Source of the DNA: Caenorhabditis elegans
Taxonomy: Eukaryota; Nematoda; Chromadorea; Rhabditida; Rhabditidae
Reading direction: 5' to 3'
DNA length: 64,000 nt
Assembly (NCBI RefSeq): GCF_000002985.6
Contig: NC_003284.9
Coordinates: forward strand, 4,712,001 to 4,776,000
In this document: positions 35,101 through 46,825 of the stretch, one piece after another
Numbering within the stretch: the stretch's first letter is position 1
How the letters are laid out: every line of letters begins with the position of its first letter
Notes under the pieces: model-generated
What the model was told of the DNA's origin: nothing
What the model saw: only the letters and a program-made list of their open reading frames with translations
Databases searched by the model: none
Translations under genes and position numbers: made by a program

Positions 35101-37082
35101 TCGTCATATTCCTCATCAGATGCAATTTGGCTGCCCACTCTCGAGAAAATTTCCCAAAGCATTTTTCCATTGAGTTTGAACAAGAAGTGCTAAAGAAAAC
35201 ATCAAAGTAAGATTATTTCAATTAAAATGTTATCTTACTGGCAAGGTGTGATTCCAGCCATTGTGCAATTGCATGGCAATGTATGCACGTATTCTTGAAG
35301 ACACTCATGGGAAAGTGTTAAATTGTGAGCGTTCATAAGTTGCTTGTGCATGTCAACGAGTAGAAATTCAACCTTTCGATACCGGTATATGGCTTCAGAA
35401 ATTCTAAATGTAAAAACATGAAACTTTATTTTAAACAATTCAAATCTTACGTCATAGCCATTTTATTAGGAGTATTCCCTAAATAGACCGACCAGTGTTT
35501 TGTACTAGCCATCATACAATTGTGATAGTCCAATGGAACTGTTCGACACTTTCCCACTGACAAACAGAGGAACATATCAGGAAGAATTGCACTCAAGAAC
35601 TTTTGCACCGCAGTAGAGACTTCATACTTGATTCCAGTCAAGGAAATCGCCTACAAAGGAGAAGATATACCTAGATTATTTGTATTACTATCTGTTTCTT
35701 ACGTTTTCTGTCGTTAAAATATTCCTGAACGTTCCAATCATCTCATCGAATGAGTTTAAAAAGTCGGTGTAGTTCAAAAGTAATGGGTACGTGGACCGAA
35801 CTTCTCGTAATGTGACAAATCGTATAAAATCTAGTAGATGCTTCTTTTCGCCTGCAAAATGGAAAAAAAATAATTTCTCACTACTATTTTCGGAAGAAGT
35901 AATGTTATACATTAATAGAAATTTAAAAATTTTTTGAAATTTTTCAAACTGTTCGGTCAAAGTTTTGGTATGTTGCCAAATTATTCAAAACAATTGTTTT
36001 TGACCGTTTTAGCAGGCCAAAGATACCGAACGCTCAACTTTTAGTTTAATCTGCCCTTTGTTTGAACCCCTAGAGGGTTTTAATTTAAGTAAATTTAAGT
36101 AAACCACACTTTAAATCTCGTAGTAAATTATTGTTGGTACACTTCCAGCAAACTTTGTTACTGTAAATTTAAAAAAATTACAAAAACGTTTTTCTATGAT
36201 CCCCCCCCCCCTCCCAAATATTTTTAACTCACCTGTCGTAAAAGCAATTGCATCGCGAAATGGTTCTACTAGCCTCACTTGCATGTTTTTCACTTCCACA
36301 GTGAGGGTATAGTTTCCCTTTTGTATCAAGTCATCTGTATTGCAGTCGCATGTATATTCTTCCTAAAAATTTAAAATATTGAATATTATTCCAAAAATTC
36401 TCAACTCTCTCTTTTTAGTTACTCAACCATAAATCTAATATAATCAGCGAATTGAAACTGTTTTCGCTTTATACCATTTCTGATTTTTCAACACCTGTCA
36501 TCTTAAATACTACTAAATCAAAATGAATTTCCTTTATTTTCGGCTGTGGTCATCGTTAATTATCACACATATATTTCACCACTGCCAGTTATCAATCAAC
36601 TTACGGAAGCGATCGAAAAAGAAGCCGCGTGTGTAATTGAAATTTACGACTTTCCAAAAATGGCATGACAAAAAGATTTATGTTTTTTTTGTTTTGGTTC
36701 CAAGTGTTTTACCACAGTTCCAACTCTAGATACAGTATCTTATCGAAAACGTTTTTTGTCCTATCAAATTGTTGATGTTTATGTTTCTCATGTTACCTAA
36801 CAAATTTCAAAGTGTCAAAACTGAATGTGAGATGACTCAACAGATAGAAAGGGTCCGCCTGCTTAGATAAACTCTGTTGATAAATGTCGGTCATTAGCTG
36901 ACATAGATTTATATTTCGGCATGTTGGAGATTGAGGACGGATAGAAAAACGAGGAAGATAAAACTCACTGTGGGTTCTTCAAGACTTGTAGAGTTGGTGA
37001 GAATATCGACAACCACCACTTCTTCTGCAGGTAGGACGGACCGGTAGAGCAATACAAAAAGAATGAGCCACCGGAAGACCAT
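27352..37082 (-). CDS. lon-2: Glypican LON-2, GPI-anchored heparan sulfate proteoglycan core
   Basis: Eleven exons (37082-36969, 36362-36233, 35851-35703, 35650-35451, 35403-35239, 35189-35066, 34503-34321, 34239-34133, 32073-32022, 28588-28411, 27476-27352) give 508 aa. The start is one base after TTTCAG, a likely SL1 site. Order: signal peptide, a globular domain holding 14 Cys (the glypican number), RGD at 348-350, acidic DFDGSGSG with glycosaminoglycan-site serines 442 and 444, and a hydrophobic C-terminal tail typical of GPI transfer. Several N-glycosylation sequons are present. In C. elegans lon-2 restrains DBL-1/BMP signalling and loss makes worms long. Introns 8 (2.1 kb) and 9 (3.4 kb) are large; intron 8 contains a candidate internal promoter and start. 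Introns 2 and 10 carry poly-G tracts on the sense strand. Confidence 0.94.
28267..28278 (-). repeat. Poly-C tract (12), G on the lon-2 sense strand
   Basis: Twelve consecutive C on the plus strand within lon-2 intron 10. Confidence 0.9.
29443..29462 (+). repeat. (GT)10 microsatellite
   Basis: Ten GT units within lon-2 intron 9. Confidence 0.9.
32155..32300 (-). promoter_or_regulatory. GC-rich promoter-like block in lon-2 intron 8
   Basis: A block with CCGCGACCGCGCCGTCGTCG, GTCGCCCCGCCCACTTC and CTTTCCGACCGG segments interrupts otherwise AT-rich intron. It lies directly upstream of the internal ATG at 32,150. On the minus strand a possible acceptor (ATGTTCAG) falls at about 32,201, between the GC block and the ATG. 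The promoter function is inferred. Confidence 0.4.
33453..33534. repeat. Inverted repeat in lon-2 intron 8
   Basis: AGTACGGTCAATGGG at 33453 and CCCACTGACCGTACT ending at 33534 are inverted copies with one mismatch, about 51 bases apart. Similar 'ACTGACC...GGTCAATGGG' pieces occur elsewhere in the window (about 61,920 and 62,000), so this is a dispersed palindromic repeat. Confidence 0.6.
36201..36211 (-). repeat. Poly-C tract (11) near the lon-2 exon 2 donor
   Basis: Eleven C on the plus strand. On the lon-2 sense strand this is a G run at about positions 22-32 of intron 2, close to the donor. Confidence 0.9.
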
Positions 37083-40000
37083 TCTGAAATTTTGAATATG
37101 TAAGCGAACACCTCAAGTGTGAAAAATGAAGACAGGTGAGTCGTTAAGTTAAGCAAGAGAAATTGCAAAGTTGCTGCAAAAATATAAAAGAAATTCCGCA
37201 AAAAAATAGTGTTCAAGGTTGGAGAGACGGTGTGAGTGTGTAGAAGCGTTTGATCGACAAATAAAGTTATCAGCAAGTACGGAGCACAAGTTATGTCATA
37301 GTCTGTATCTATCTGTTTCCCCCCATCACTTGTCGCTCTCTGAACAACTGATTGCAAGATGGGGAGGAATCGAAAAAATGAAGGGCTCACCGGATGGAAG
37401 AAGTGGGCGGTCACCGAAGAGGAATAGGTGGCGGGGTGGATAAAGACCTCGGGGTGCGAGAACGTGACAATCAGTTTGCCATTTTTGAAGAGAGAGGGTG
37501 ACAATGTGTTGCACAAGAGGTGGAGGAAGAACGCATTGGTGAGAAAAGTGAAATTTGCGGTGAGACAGCGATCTAACAAACTATGGGAATATGGAAAATT
37601 AAACTTTTTGTTTTTGAAATATCTTTTATTGTTTGTTTCTTAGTTTTGCACCCAACTACTCCATTTTTAAGAGTTCGTTTCTAGGTTAGCTGGCAAATTG
37701 TTTTTATTTGTTATTTTGTAGTTTTGCAGTGCTATCGGTGAAAATAACCAGGTTGTCAATTAGACTAATGGTGTGCAAAACTGAAAGATTGAATGTATTG
37801 AAAGTGGTAATTTTTCAAAATACAGTAATAATAGTCCAGCATTAAAAAATATCAGAGATTAAGAAATCAAAATGTGACAGAAGGATGCGGGCGAGGAGAT
37901 TTTAGATTATTAGGCAGAATACGGCCAGAACTATTGTGTATGTAGGCTTATAAAACATTGACCATTATATTTTTGATTGGATTCAGAAAATAATGGATAA
38001 AAACGGTATAAACTGGGAAGAACTTAATACTTTTTTTGAAGTTACGCAAAAATTTGATGATCGGCTGATGGCTTAATGCCACTCAAAGTTCGTAAAAAGC
38101 TGTCTGGAAACTTCTACTTGGATCAAACAATTATTGTTTTTCCCGCAATACCTAACAATTTTGATAACGTTAAATCGTAACGTTTCACGCCCACCGACCC
38201 TTACCGAGCCTAGACACCACACCTAAGTTGTAAAACAATGGAATGTGGTAGGTGAGAATTTGGAGGAGAAAAACTAAGCGAACAAGAACAAAAAAATGAA
38301 ACGATGGTTAGTGCACAGCTGGTGAACACACGGGAGATTGATCGCCTTGGCAGGGCGAACATTTCAGGAAAATGAGAAATGTCTCTACTCATTGAACACG
38401 AGACTCTCGCTTCCGCTTTTCTATTTGACAAGTTCAATTTCGAAAATTTTTTGACTGTCACAAGGTCAATGAAAAGATGTGCCGGTTGAAAATTTGATGT
38501 ACTTTTGTTTTCATTCTGAGGTCAAGTTATTAAGTGAGCAATATACATTATCCTCAATACTTTACAGACGTGCATTTTTCCAGCGCTTAGAATGGAACCA
38601 TTTCTCCTTTAAAAAAAACGATGTGATCCAAAAACTGAATGAGCCACTATTAAAATATAGTCTCTCTACATTCGAATAAAGTTTTTACAAATTATTGGAG
38701 CAGTCGAGAGCAATATATTAATTTTTTGTGAGAAAATAACTTACAAAATTTTTAATAAAAATGCATATTATGCCAAAATTAAACTTTGAAATTTTTAATA
38801 ATTTTGCTAACTTTGGAAATTGCCGGAATTTTTAGAAATCGGCCAAGTAACAATTTTGAAAAATTTAGCAATTGTCAAAAGTTGTCGATTGTCAAAAACA
38901 AATTTTTATTTTATACTGGCGCTGGGTAACACTTAAGTTATACGGAGAAAAATGACTAATATGCAGTATTGAGCCAGTATTGATAAGAATGAGGCAAGAC
39001 TGTTTGTCATATAAACAACAAAAGGGGAAACAACTGGGACGAAAAAATGATTGGTCAGCGGTCTACGGCGGGGAAACGGAACATAACATTGGAATGTTAC
39101 TCAACAATCCAGGTAATTTTACGAGGGCAGACCATAAAACAGAAGGCGATCCTTCACATTGGGGGAACACAGACTGTCCTGCTGCTCTTATTTACGACAG
39201 AAAAATACTGTGCGGAGAGACACATCGCGCGGCTATGGGTGCAGTACGCGCGGCAGGATAAAAAGAGTGGCGGACCATCGATTGGTATTGTTTGCGGATG
39301 GGTTACCAGCCATTCAAACTCAGCCCTCTTGAGTAACTGCTAATCCACTCTTGAAAACCTATCATTTGTTGGGAGACCAAAAATAAAGGGAACGGGGAAT
39401 TGCTGAGCAAAAAACATATCTATATAAATTTGAATAATTAAAAAGAAAGATTGCAATTGTTTATATCAAAATTCATAAAAAAATTTTACACGCTAGAAAA
39501 ATCATGTGCCACTACTGTAACCTTAAAGATTTGTCCTTGTATTTTTTTTTAATCGACGAGATAATACCCATAATATAACATAAGGTTAAGGATGACGTGC
39601 GAAAGTTAATTGCACAATTGTCGCCGATTAGAATCTGCACCGTTTAATATTGCCATGAGAGTTGGAATGATCGATTTAGTGTGAGGACTAAAGTGTGAAA
39701 AAGCAATCTGAAACATTGCAAAAGTTACTGATTTCAGAAAATTGAGAAGTATTCGAGAAAGAAAATCGATTTATAAGCGTTTCAAGAAATTTGAAGAAGT
39801 CGAGTTTTCAATTAAATAACAAAACTATTAATGTACCTATTCTATAATAAATCTGATGATGGTTTACTGCAAAAACCCGTTATCACGGACCACAATAGTT
39901 CTAAGTTGATAAGGAAATTAGACAAACTCACGAAACACAACAAATCTGTGAGAAATTGTAGGGTTTTATCCATATTTTTGGTAATTTTAACTTTATATGC

Positions 40001-40729
40001 GAAATTATTAAAACCCTAGAAATCTGTTAGACTTTGTAATCTTCTCATTAGAATTTCAATTTCAGTTAACCGCCAATTTGAAATGGGTTGCAACAATTAA
40101 AAGTGTTAAAAACAAAGAGTAAACTTTAAAATTCTAATTTAGTATTCAATTACAATTTCGAAGAACACAAAAGGAATTTGAAATTAATAGAGGATTAAAA
40201 ATGAATAGGTCTTATGGATGAGATTGATGGACCCGATAAAACAGTCTCTTAGAAGCCGCCTCCACAGATTGACCCCTACAGGAGCACAGATGTTGACCAA
40301 CGTTTGGGGACTTAATCTCTCATTAAACGTAGGTATTTTTTTGCATGAGAACCTGAAAAACGCGTATTGTGCAAAAGGTAGTTAGAATTGTTCTTTAGAG
40401 GTCGATAGTTTGAAAACTTAAAAAAAAAAATTTTTTTCCCGTTTTGGAAATTTCAGCTTTAATGCCGACATTAATTTTCAGTAAATTTGGCAGGTGTATG
40501 TTCCATTCAGTTGTTTCAAAATTATTTTCATGTTATTAAATTTTTTTTTGAATAATTGGACAAATTCAAATTCAAACTCCAATTACCACATATCATTTTA
40601 GACGGCGATTCGGGCTATCTAGACTATATCAAAACTTAAGTTGAGCTGTTCAAATCAATTTCTGATACACGGGAAAAAATATAATTTTGCTTCAGAAAAA
40701 GCAGTCGGTATTTTTGGAGCAGTGATGCC
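37083..40729. other. Upstream region of lon-2
   Basis: About 3.6 kb with no supported gene. A GC-richer section at 37,200-37,560 lies just upstream of lon-2 exon 1 and is probably promoter. Further right the DNA is AT-rich. ORFs near 39,000-39,340 overlap each other in two frames, show no splice partners and were left out. Confidence 0.5.
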
Positions 40730-41292
40730 CCATCCCTAAAATTTCAAAACATTACTCTGGTACCTAACTGAAATCCGCTTGTGACCTAGATATTCACGTG
40801 AAAACGTGAAACTCTGATAACCCGTACCTTATTACCCATACCCTTGAAATTTCAGAGTTCTACTCTGATGCCTAACTAAACATTGCTTGTGACCTGGATA
40901 TCCACGTGAAAACGTGAAATTCTGACACCCCGTACCTGATTACCCCTATCCCTAAAATTTCAGAGCCCTACTATGCGGCCTAAATAAAATTGGCTTGTGA
41001 CCTAGATATTCACGCGAAAATGTGAAATTCTGAAAGCTAGTACCTGATTACCCCAATCCCTAAAATTTCAGAGCCCTGCTGTGTTCTTTAATTGGAATCC
41101 GTTTGTGACCTAGATATTCTCGTGAAAGCGGGAAAATCTGAAAACCCGTAGCTGATTACCCCTATCCCTAAAGTTTCAGAGCCCTACTACGGCGCCTAAT
41201 TAAAATCCTCTTGTGAACTAGATATTTGCTTGAAAACTTGAAATTCTGACACCCCGTACCTGATTACCCATATCCCTAAAATTTCAGAGCCC
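40730..41292 (+). repeat. Tandem array, about 5 copies of a 108-bp unit
   Basis: The phrase CCCTAAAATTTCA(GAGCCC) recurs at 40734, 40841, 40950, 41058, 41166 and 41274, giving spacings of 107-109 bp. Each unit also contains GTGACCTAGATATTCACGTG, a variable GAAAACGTGAAA, and GTACCTGATTACCC. Copies differ by scattered substitutions, so the array is not recent. The unit has no open frame running through all copies. Confidence 0.9.
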
Positions 41293-42677
41293 CCATGGGT
41301 TCCAATGTGAAAGGGGCAATTTCATTTTTAAAAAATCGTTTCAGATAAAAATACAAAAACAAAAACGACGTTTATCCGCAAAAACGTGAAAACGTGAGGT
41401 TAGAAATAAGTCAATCTTTCGAGAAAATTCAATTTTCAAATCACTTCTCGATTTGAAAATCGATCAAATCGGCTGTTCTGAATTATTGTATTTCTACTCT
41501 CCGTTTCATTTCTCAATATGATGTAAGTTTTCCATAGTTTTTCACAAAATAAGTGTCTATTTCGAATAAGTTGATGTCATTCTTTCTTTTGAGTAAATTA
41601 ACTTTTTGATAGAACTTGTTCAATCATGTCCAATATATAATATTTAAAAAACGAAACGAATTGCAAAATTAATTATTTGTTTCAGTGGCTCAGTAGCTGT
41701 TAACGATGTCATTCGTAGCCGGTACAAGTTGTCAAGCTCTATTTTTGTTGGAAAGTATAGGGAGCCATTCGGGAGCCACGAGATTTTTGGGACCCAATAA
41801 TTATTTCGGAGTCAATAGATTTTTGTATGCCAACAAAATTTTCCAAGTTTATTCGTTTTTTATGCCAACAAACTTTTGGTAGTCACTAGATTTCGGAGAA
41901 AGGAGATTTTTGGCCGGTCATAGATTATTGTGTTTTCTAATAGAGATTTAAGTACTATGTTTTAGCTTTTTGAACGGAACAGATTTTTAGAGTGATACAA
42001 CCAAGGATACGAGGAGCCAACCCTAGTAAGAGTATTGTAAGATTATTTGTTATTATAACTTCAAAAACTGTAGAGAGATATAAAAAAAATTTTAAACGTT
42101 TTGTGATGATTCATAGAAATTCATATTTTCTGGGCTTTGAGAAAAAAAACTTCCACATTTTCAGATAAGATTCAGTCAGAAAAAATTTTTTTTAGAGATT
42201 AGCCTAATTTCAAAACACTGACAAAAAACTATTGCACGTACATAATTTAAATTGTTTATATTCATTGTGAAATTGGATTTTTTTCTATAATAAATTTTCA
42301 AATTCCAAAAAAACATGCTTTATTAAAAAAAAAATCTAATGTTAGGCTGGAAAAATCGTCAAGTTCTGAGAAAAAATAAAAGTTCACTGGTCAATGGAAT
42401 AAAGTATGATGTGTATGAATCAGGGGTGGGCTTCAATCAAAAATTTGCGAACATTTGGTAAACCGGCAATTTTTGATAAATAAACAGTTCAAAACTTTGC
42501 CGATTGGCAATTTGGCTACTTTACAGATATTGAGTTCAAATGATTCGAAAACACTCAAAAATGTTGATAATTGCCGAACTGTTCGAGAATTCGAATTTCC
42601 CACAGGTCTTGCCGCCCACCCTATATTAATTAAGAAACCAATTGTAAAAAGTGCATAAAATAGACTAACAACAGTAA
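41293..42677. other. AT-rich intergenic DNA with degenerate repeats
   Basis: Holds loosely repeated 'GGGAGCCA...AGATTTTTGG' phrases at 41,760-41,940 and a 'TTGCCGATTGGCAATTTGG' type dispersed repeat at about 42,440-42,600. No gene seen. Confidence 0.5.
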
Positions 42678-43118
42678 TTAATCAACAGACTCTCCACTCT
42701 CATCATCAGCCTCCTCTCCCGAATCATAGTCTTCCAATACGATGTCATCAAGGTCGGCATCCTCACCAATGCGATCAAGGCTCCAGAGCGATGACACAAA
42801 ATCTTCGATTGAACCTTCTTCTGTGTCTTCGTATGGGAATTCGTCGTATAGGGGATTCTCAAAACTCAAAATGTGCATTCTCTCAAGCCACAAAACGTAG
42901 TCTTCCTCATCAGTCTCGAACAGTTCATCACAACTGACATAGCCAATGTCGGGAAACCAAACGTCTCCAATATCAATTTCATCCCCACTGTCAGTAAGCT
43001 CGTCATCGGAGAGAAATGCAGAAAGATATCCGTCATCGCTGAACTCGAACCAGACGTGTTGAAAAGCCATCCGATGATTAGGCATACGAAAAACCATTCT
43101 CGCTGCGAATTGTGCCAT
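42678..43118 (-). CDS. Very acidic hypothetical protein, 146 aa
   Basis: A single open exon starts six bases after the acceptor TATTCCAG (exon from 43123), a plausible spliced-leader site, and runs 146 codons. The first 25 residues are basic/hydrophobic (start MAQFAARMVFRMPNHRMAF) and the rest is rich in Asp and Glu. Two loosely similar aromatic/acidic segments are visible: WFEFSDDGYLSAFLSDDE near 23-40 and WFPDIGYVSCDEL near 54-66. The tail is almost all acidic (DSGEEADDESGESVD). There is no signal peptide or membrane helix. I do not recognise the family; acidic tails of this kind occur in chaperone-like and chromatin-associated proteins, but nothing here shows a function. An unspliced 146-codon frame behind a good acceptor supports a real gene. 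Confidence 0.65.
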   Translation of the reverse strand: MAQFAARMVFRMPNHRMAFQHVWFEFSDDGYLSAFLSDDELTDSGDEIDIGDVWFPDIGYVSCDELFETDEEDYVLWLERMHILSFENPLYDEFPYEDTEEGSIEDFVSSLWSLDRIGEDADLDDIVLEDYDSGEEADDESGESVD

Positions 43119-43123
43119 TTGAA

Positions 43124-44305
43124 CTGGAATATTGAAATGATAATTTTTATTAAAAATCATTAAAAAAACATGAAAGGCAGAAAAAATTTGGAAGAAGAAA
43201 AATCAATCAAATTTGAATATGAAAAAGCGTACAATGAGAGGCCACAGATGTTTTGATTGCGAGACAGAAGTCTCGTATTGCAATCGGCAAATGGTTCACA
43301 CATACGAAAAGGAGAAAACGACAAAAAAAAAGAACAACACAAAAATTTATGAGCAAAGGTGCACGCGCTCACGAGGGGGGCCATTGATTTAACGCGTACA
43401 TTTTATTGATATAGGGAAAATATGATGAATAACCACAGAACGCGTACTAGAGAGTCTGTAACAGGGAATTATAGGGCAAATGCTCATTTTTTTGAAAGCT
43501 GAGTAAGTCGGCGGTCAAAAATGTTGGCCATTGCTGGACTTATACCGTTTTACAGTTGTCAATTTCAAGAATCGCCGCAGAGCAATCACCACGCACCTTT
43601 TAGTGGGTATAATTTTTGAACAAGATTTATCTCGCAATACACGGTAAGCCATGATTATGGTAGCACGCTTCCAGCAGTACAGTGGTCGTGGTAAAAATAA
43701 TTCGGACAACTACCATTTTTTATTGAGCACATTAACCGTTTAAATTTTGATTTTTTCATTTTCAGAACTTTCGGTGGGCTTCCTTGGCGCCCTCGAGGAC
43801 ACGTTAATTTTCATAGAGTATTTTCCGTATTGAAAATTTCTAGATATACTTTTTTGGTACTTCTATAGTTGCCGCACCCCTAAAACTTAAAATTTTTAAA
43901 AATTTCTGTGACCGTTATTTAACAATTTCAGGCTTAGAAATGATGCTTGGTGGGTTTAAGTACTATTTCAACCGGAAATATATAGATAGTTCATGTTTGG
44001 GGTATGACTACTACATAAAAACCATTTTGAAATCAGTAGAGTTTGGTTATAAATAATATGAGTTTTTAAACTATTTACAAATACGGTATTAATGCAAAGA
44101 AAACGTCAATACTCAAAATCGTCAAAAAGAAGTGAAGTTCGACCTCGACATAATTCGTCTTTTTTTATAAACAAAAAACTCAATATTTCAAGGTTCAAGT
44201 CACTTTAAGGTTAAAAGTGAGGATTTTGTCACAAAATACTTGTGTACTATGAAAAACTATAAAACTTTGGATCCTTTCAAGTTTCAGCAACTGCTGGTAT
44301 TAGAA
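43124..44305. other. Intergenic DNA
   Basis: Upstream of the acidic-protein gene. AT-rich with short ORFs on both strands that lack splice partners. No gene or regulatory element can be supported. Confidence 0.5.
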
Positions 44306-44460
44306 ATTTTCGGCAATCGGCAGTTTTGGCAATTGCTGATTTATTTAAAATATTCGGCAATTGGCAGTTTTGGCAATTGCTGATTTATTTAAAATTTTCG
44401 GCAATCGGCAAGTTTGGAACTTGGTGAAATTGCCGACATTTCAATTGCCGAACAGCAATT
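44306..44460. repeat. Repeated 'CGGCAATTGGCAGTTTTGG' units
   Basis: Near-identical units 'TTCGGCAATCGGCAGTTTTG...GCTGATTTATTTAAAAT' occur in tandem three times and fade into TTGCCGACATTTCAATTGCCG. The same repeat type appears in aman-1 intron 7 (about 23,050-23,170), near 42,450-42,600 and near 54,710-54,930. Confidence 0.75.
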
Positions 44461-44923
44461 ACCACGTGCCTGATTTTTGGAAGTTTCGTAAACTATATGT
44501 TGGCATAGCGGGGCTTTCAACAGATTGATCATTTCCATATTTGAATTTAGAAAAACGTTACGATTTTTTTGACGTATTTTAATATACTTCGGCTATCAAT
44601 TTGCCAAAAATTGTTTTGACAATAGTCGATTCCTTTCCATACTCAAAATGTTTATAACAACATTAAATTTGTTCAGCTTTATTTCTAATATCACCCAATT
44701 TTTTTCAACTAAGCTGTCTGTTTCAACCCGTCCTTCAACAGCTGCATTTTTTGTCCAGTTACAAGATGTTTTCTTTTCCACTACCAGTGTTACCACCGCT
44801 TGCTACAAACGGCAAAAAATTTGAAAACTGACTAGAACGCGAATTGGTACCAACACATAAGGTCAGCAAACAAAAACCCTCGCCACTACGCCATGTCCCT
44901 TTCGTAACTCCGCCCATGTCGCA

Positions 44924-44930
44924 TATAAAA
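44924..44930 (+). promoter_or_regulatory. TATA-like element with CCGCCC upstream
   Basis: CGCATATAAAAGACGG is preceded by CTCCGCCCATG and followed about 30 bases later by an initiator-like AACACTAGCACACTAG. It would drive plus-strand transcription toward 45,000, but no convincing plus-strand coding sequence follows. It could serve a noncoding RNA or be chance. Confidence 0.3.
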
Positions 44931-45014
44931 GACGGTTCAAACTGAACACTAGCACACTAGTTGTCTACAAATTACCAGCTATTTTCCAAGTAGAGAAAAG
45001 TTTCTAATTACCCA

Positions 45015-45170
45015 TCATGCACAAATGTGGTGACTAGAGCCTATTCTCTTCTTGGAAAAGTGGCGACTCTTGTCAAAAGTATTATCTGATATTCGAGCAC
45101 GATGACCCCGTCCAATGGACGATATCACAGCAATCACAATGAGAAGAATACATCTAGATACTCTTTTCAT
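45015..45170 (-). CDS. Candidate small secreted peptide, 51 aa
   Basis: The ATG lies six bases after ATTTCACAG (exon from 45176), a good spliced-leader acceptor. The product begins MKRVSRCILLIVIAVISSIG, a clear signal peptide. The remaining 30 or so residues are basic, with Lys/Arg sites (RGHRAR, SKKR) where a prohormone convertase could cut, and end SSHHICA. The layout suits a neuropeptide-like or other secreted peptide precursor, but I do not recognise it. A donor-like GTAATT directly after the stop may mark a 3' UTR intron. A chance short ORF is still possible. Confidence 0.4.
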   Translation of the reverse strand: MKRVSRCILLIVIAVISSIGRGHRARISDNTFDKSRHFSKKRIGSSHHICA

Positions 45171-45176
45171 TGGTTT

Positions 45177-46819
45177 CTGTGAAATCGTATTTGAATGGAA
45201 AGTTTTATATTGAAGAGTTAGGAACACACACACACCCAATTCAAAACAACACCTGTGAATATGGTGGTGCGCCAAAGGAAATTTGTGGCGGTTGTTTGCC
45301 ATCGCACGCTTCAAATTTGTCGAAACGATGGAGTGGTGAACTTAAAAAAAACGGAAATCTTAAACCGCCAAAATCAAAGGAAAAAAGTGCACGGAAGTTC
45401 CGAAGCCTTATCACAAAAATTTATCACATGAAATTATACCAAACAGTCAAAATTTTCACCTTCACGAGTGTTTTCATCAGTGTTTCAGTTGCTTGCCATG
45501 TAGTTAATCATGTAGTTACTTTGAGATTCTTTGTAGTTTTTTTTTTAATTTTTAGATTTGTTTCTATAACACATCACGTTTTGATCATAAGCGTTTAATG
45601 AAAAATTTGTTAGGAAGATAAAACTGGAGTGATAAAATAACTGCCAAGTTTTAATTGTGTCTTTCTATTGAACATGTAACAAAATAGGAACGTTCACATT
45701 TTCGCTGTCACTAGTGAGGACAAAAGTTTTTTATAAAATTTTTACCTAGTTCCAACTATTTGATGTTTCAATTTTTCTTCTACCCGTTTATACATTTAGC
45801 TTTTTGTTACCTCGAAATGTCTGTTTGCTTTGTCTTCAAACACTTCTGATTTTACTTTTTTCTTACTTTGATCACTGATCAAAAAAGATATTTCTTGCAC
45901 GCCAACAGAGTCAGGAGAGAAATTCAAATTTCTGTCGGCACGACAAAGGTCGCGGTTCCCATGAATCATTAGAACACGAATGACCTCAAACTCTTCTATC
46001 TGTGCAATGAAATAGTTTTAACATGATGTCATGATAAAAAGTACTTTTTTGAAAGCGGAAAGTTGGTCGGCCCTATCAAAGATGAGATAGAGGATGAAAC
46101 GATCTGTAAAAAAGCAGCTGTAGATAAAAGTACTGAACATGTATGTGTGTATTGTGAAGTACAATGACTACGACTAAAGAACTTAGAATTCCAACTTACA
46201 AGATGCGCTTTAAAATTATCAATCCGAATAAAAAGCGTTGCAACAAAATTTCAGAAATCAGCAAGTGTCGAAGGAATTTTTTTCGTAATTTTTGAAATTT
46301 CTAGAAATTTTTTTTGGAGTTCTTCAAAACAGTTCTTCAAAAATTTCTCGAGCGTTTTTGTACTGTTTAAGACAGAGATTTCTAATACTTTTGACTCTCC
46401 AATATTATTTCAAAGCATAACAACTTACTTTTTTCAAAGTTGCCTACTGAACACCTACACTACACTACCCTAATTCATTCTACTAATTTTAACCATTAAC
46501 CTTTCAAAACACAACAAAAACTCTTTAAAAAAACAGATACTACATACAAAGGAGACAAACTATTATTTTATATCCAAGTAATACAATTCAAATTTTTGGA
46601 AATTTTGTAAGTTTTCGTTCTTCAAGCAGAATAAAAGTTTTCTGATATTTCTGCAGTTGATGGAATTTGAACATTTGTTTTGAAATTTCATCTTAAATAT
46701 TAGTATATGTATGTATGTGAAAAGAGTAGCTTTGCTACCATCATAATCTGTTGGAAAATGGTCTTTTACACATCAAAAAGTTTCTATCATTTTTGTATTG
46801 TATGTATTCATAATGTAAA
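45177..46819. other. Spacer between the small peptide gene and mls-2
   Basis: AT-rich DNA. A 142-codon plus-strand ORF (45170-45598) begins without a proper ATG context and overlaps the peptide gene's upstream region, so I did not accept it. No other element was recognised. Confidence 0.5.
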
Positions 46820-46825
46820 TTTATT
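46820..46825 (-). terminator. Possible AATAAA poly(A) signal of mls-2
   Basis: AATAAA on the minus strand about 250 bases after the mls-2 stop. It fits in position, but other AT-rich hexamers lie nearby. Confidence 0.4.

Noticed and set aside
39047-39343. Two overlapping plus-strand ORFs upstream of lon-2
   Set aside because: They overlap in different frames, neither has splice signals, and neither resembles a known protein.
40730-41292. CRISPR-like regular repeats
   Set aside because: The units are contiguous 108-bp tandem copies with no spacers, in a eukaryotic genome.
45170-45598. 142-codon plus-strand ORF
   Set aside because: It starts at a non-ATG codon, has a low-complexity hydrophobic C-terminal half and no acceptor or poly(A) signal. 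The opposite strand carries a better supported small gene start.
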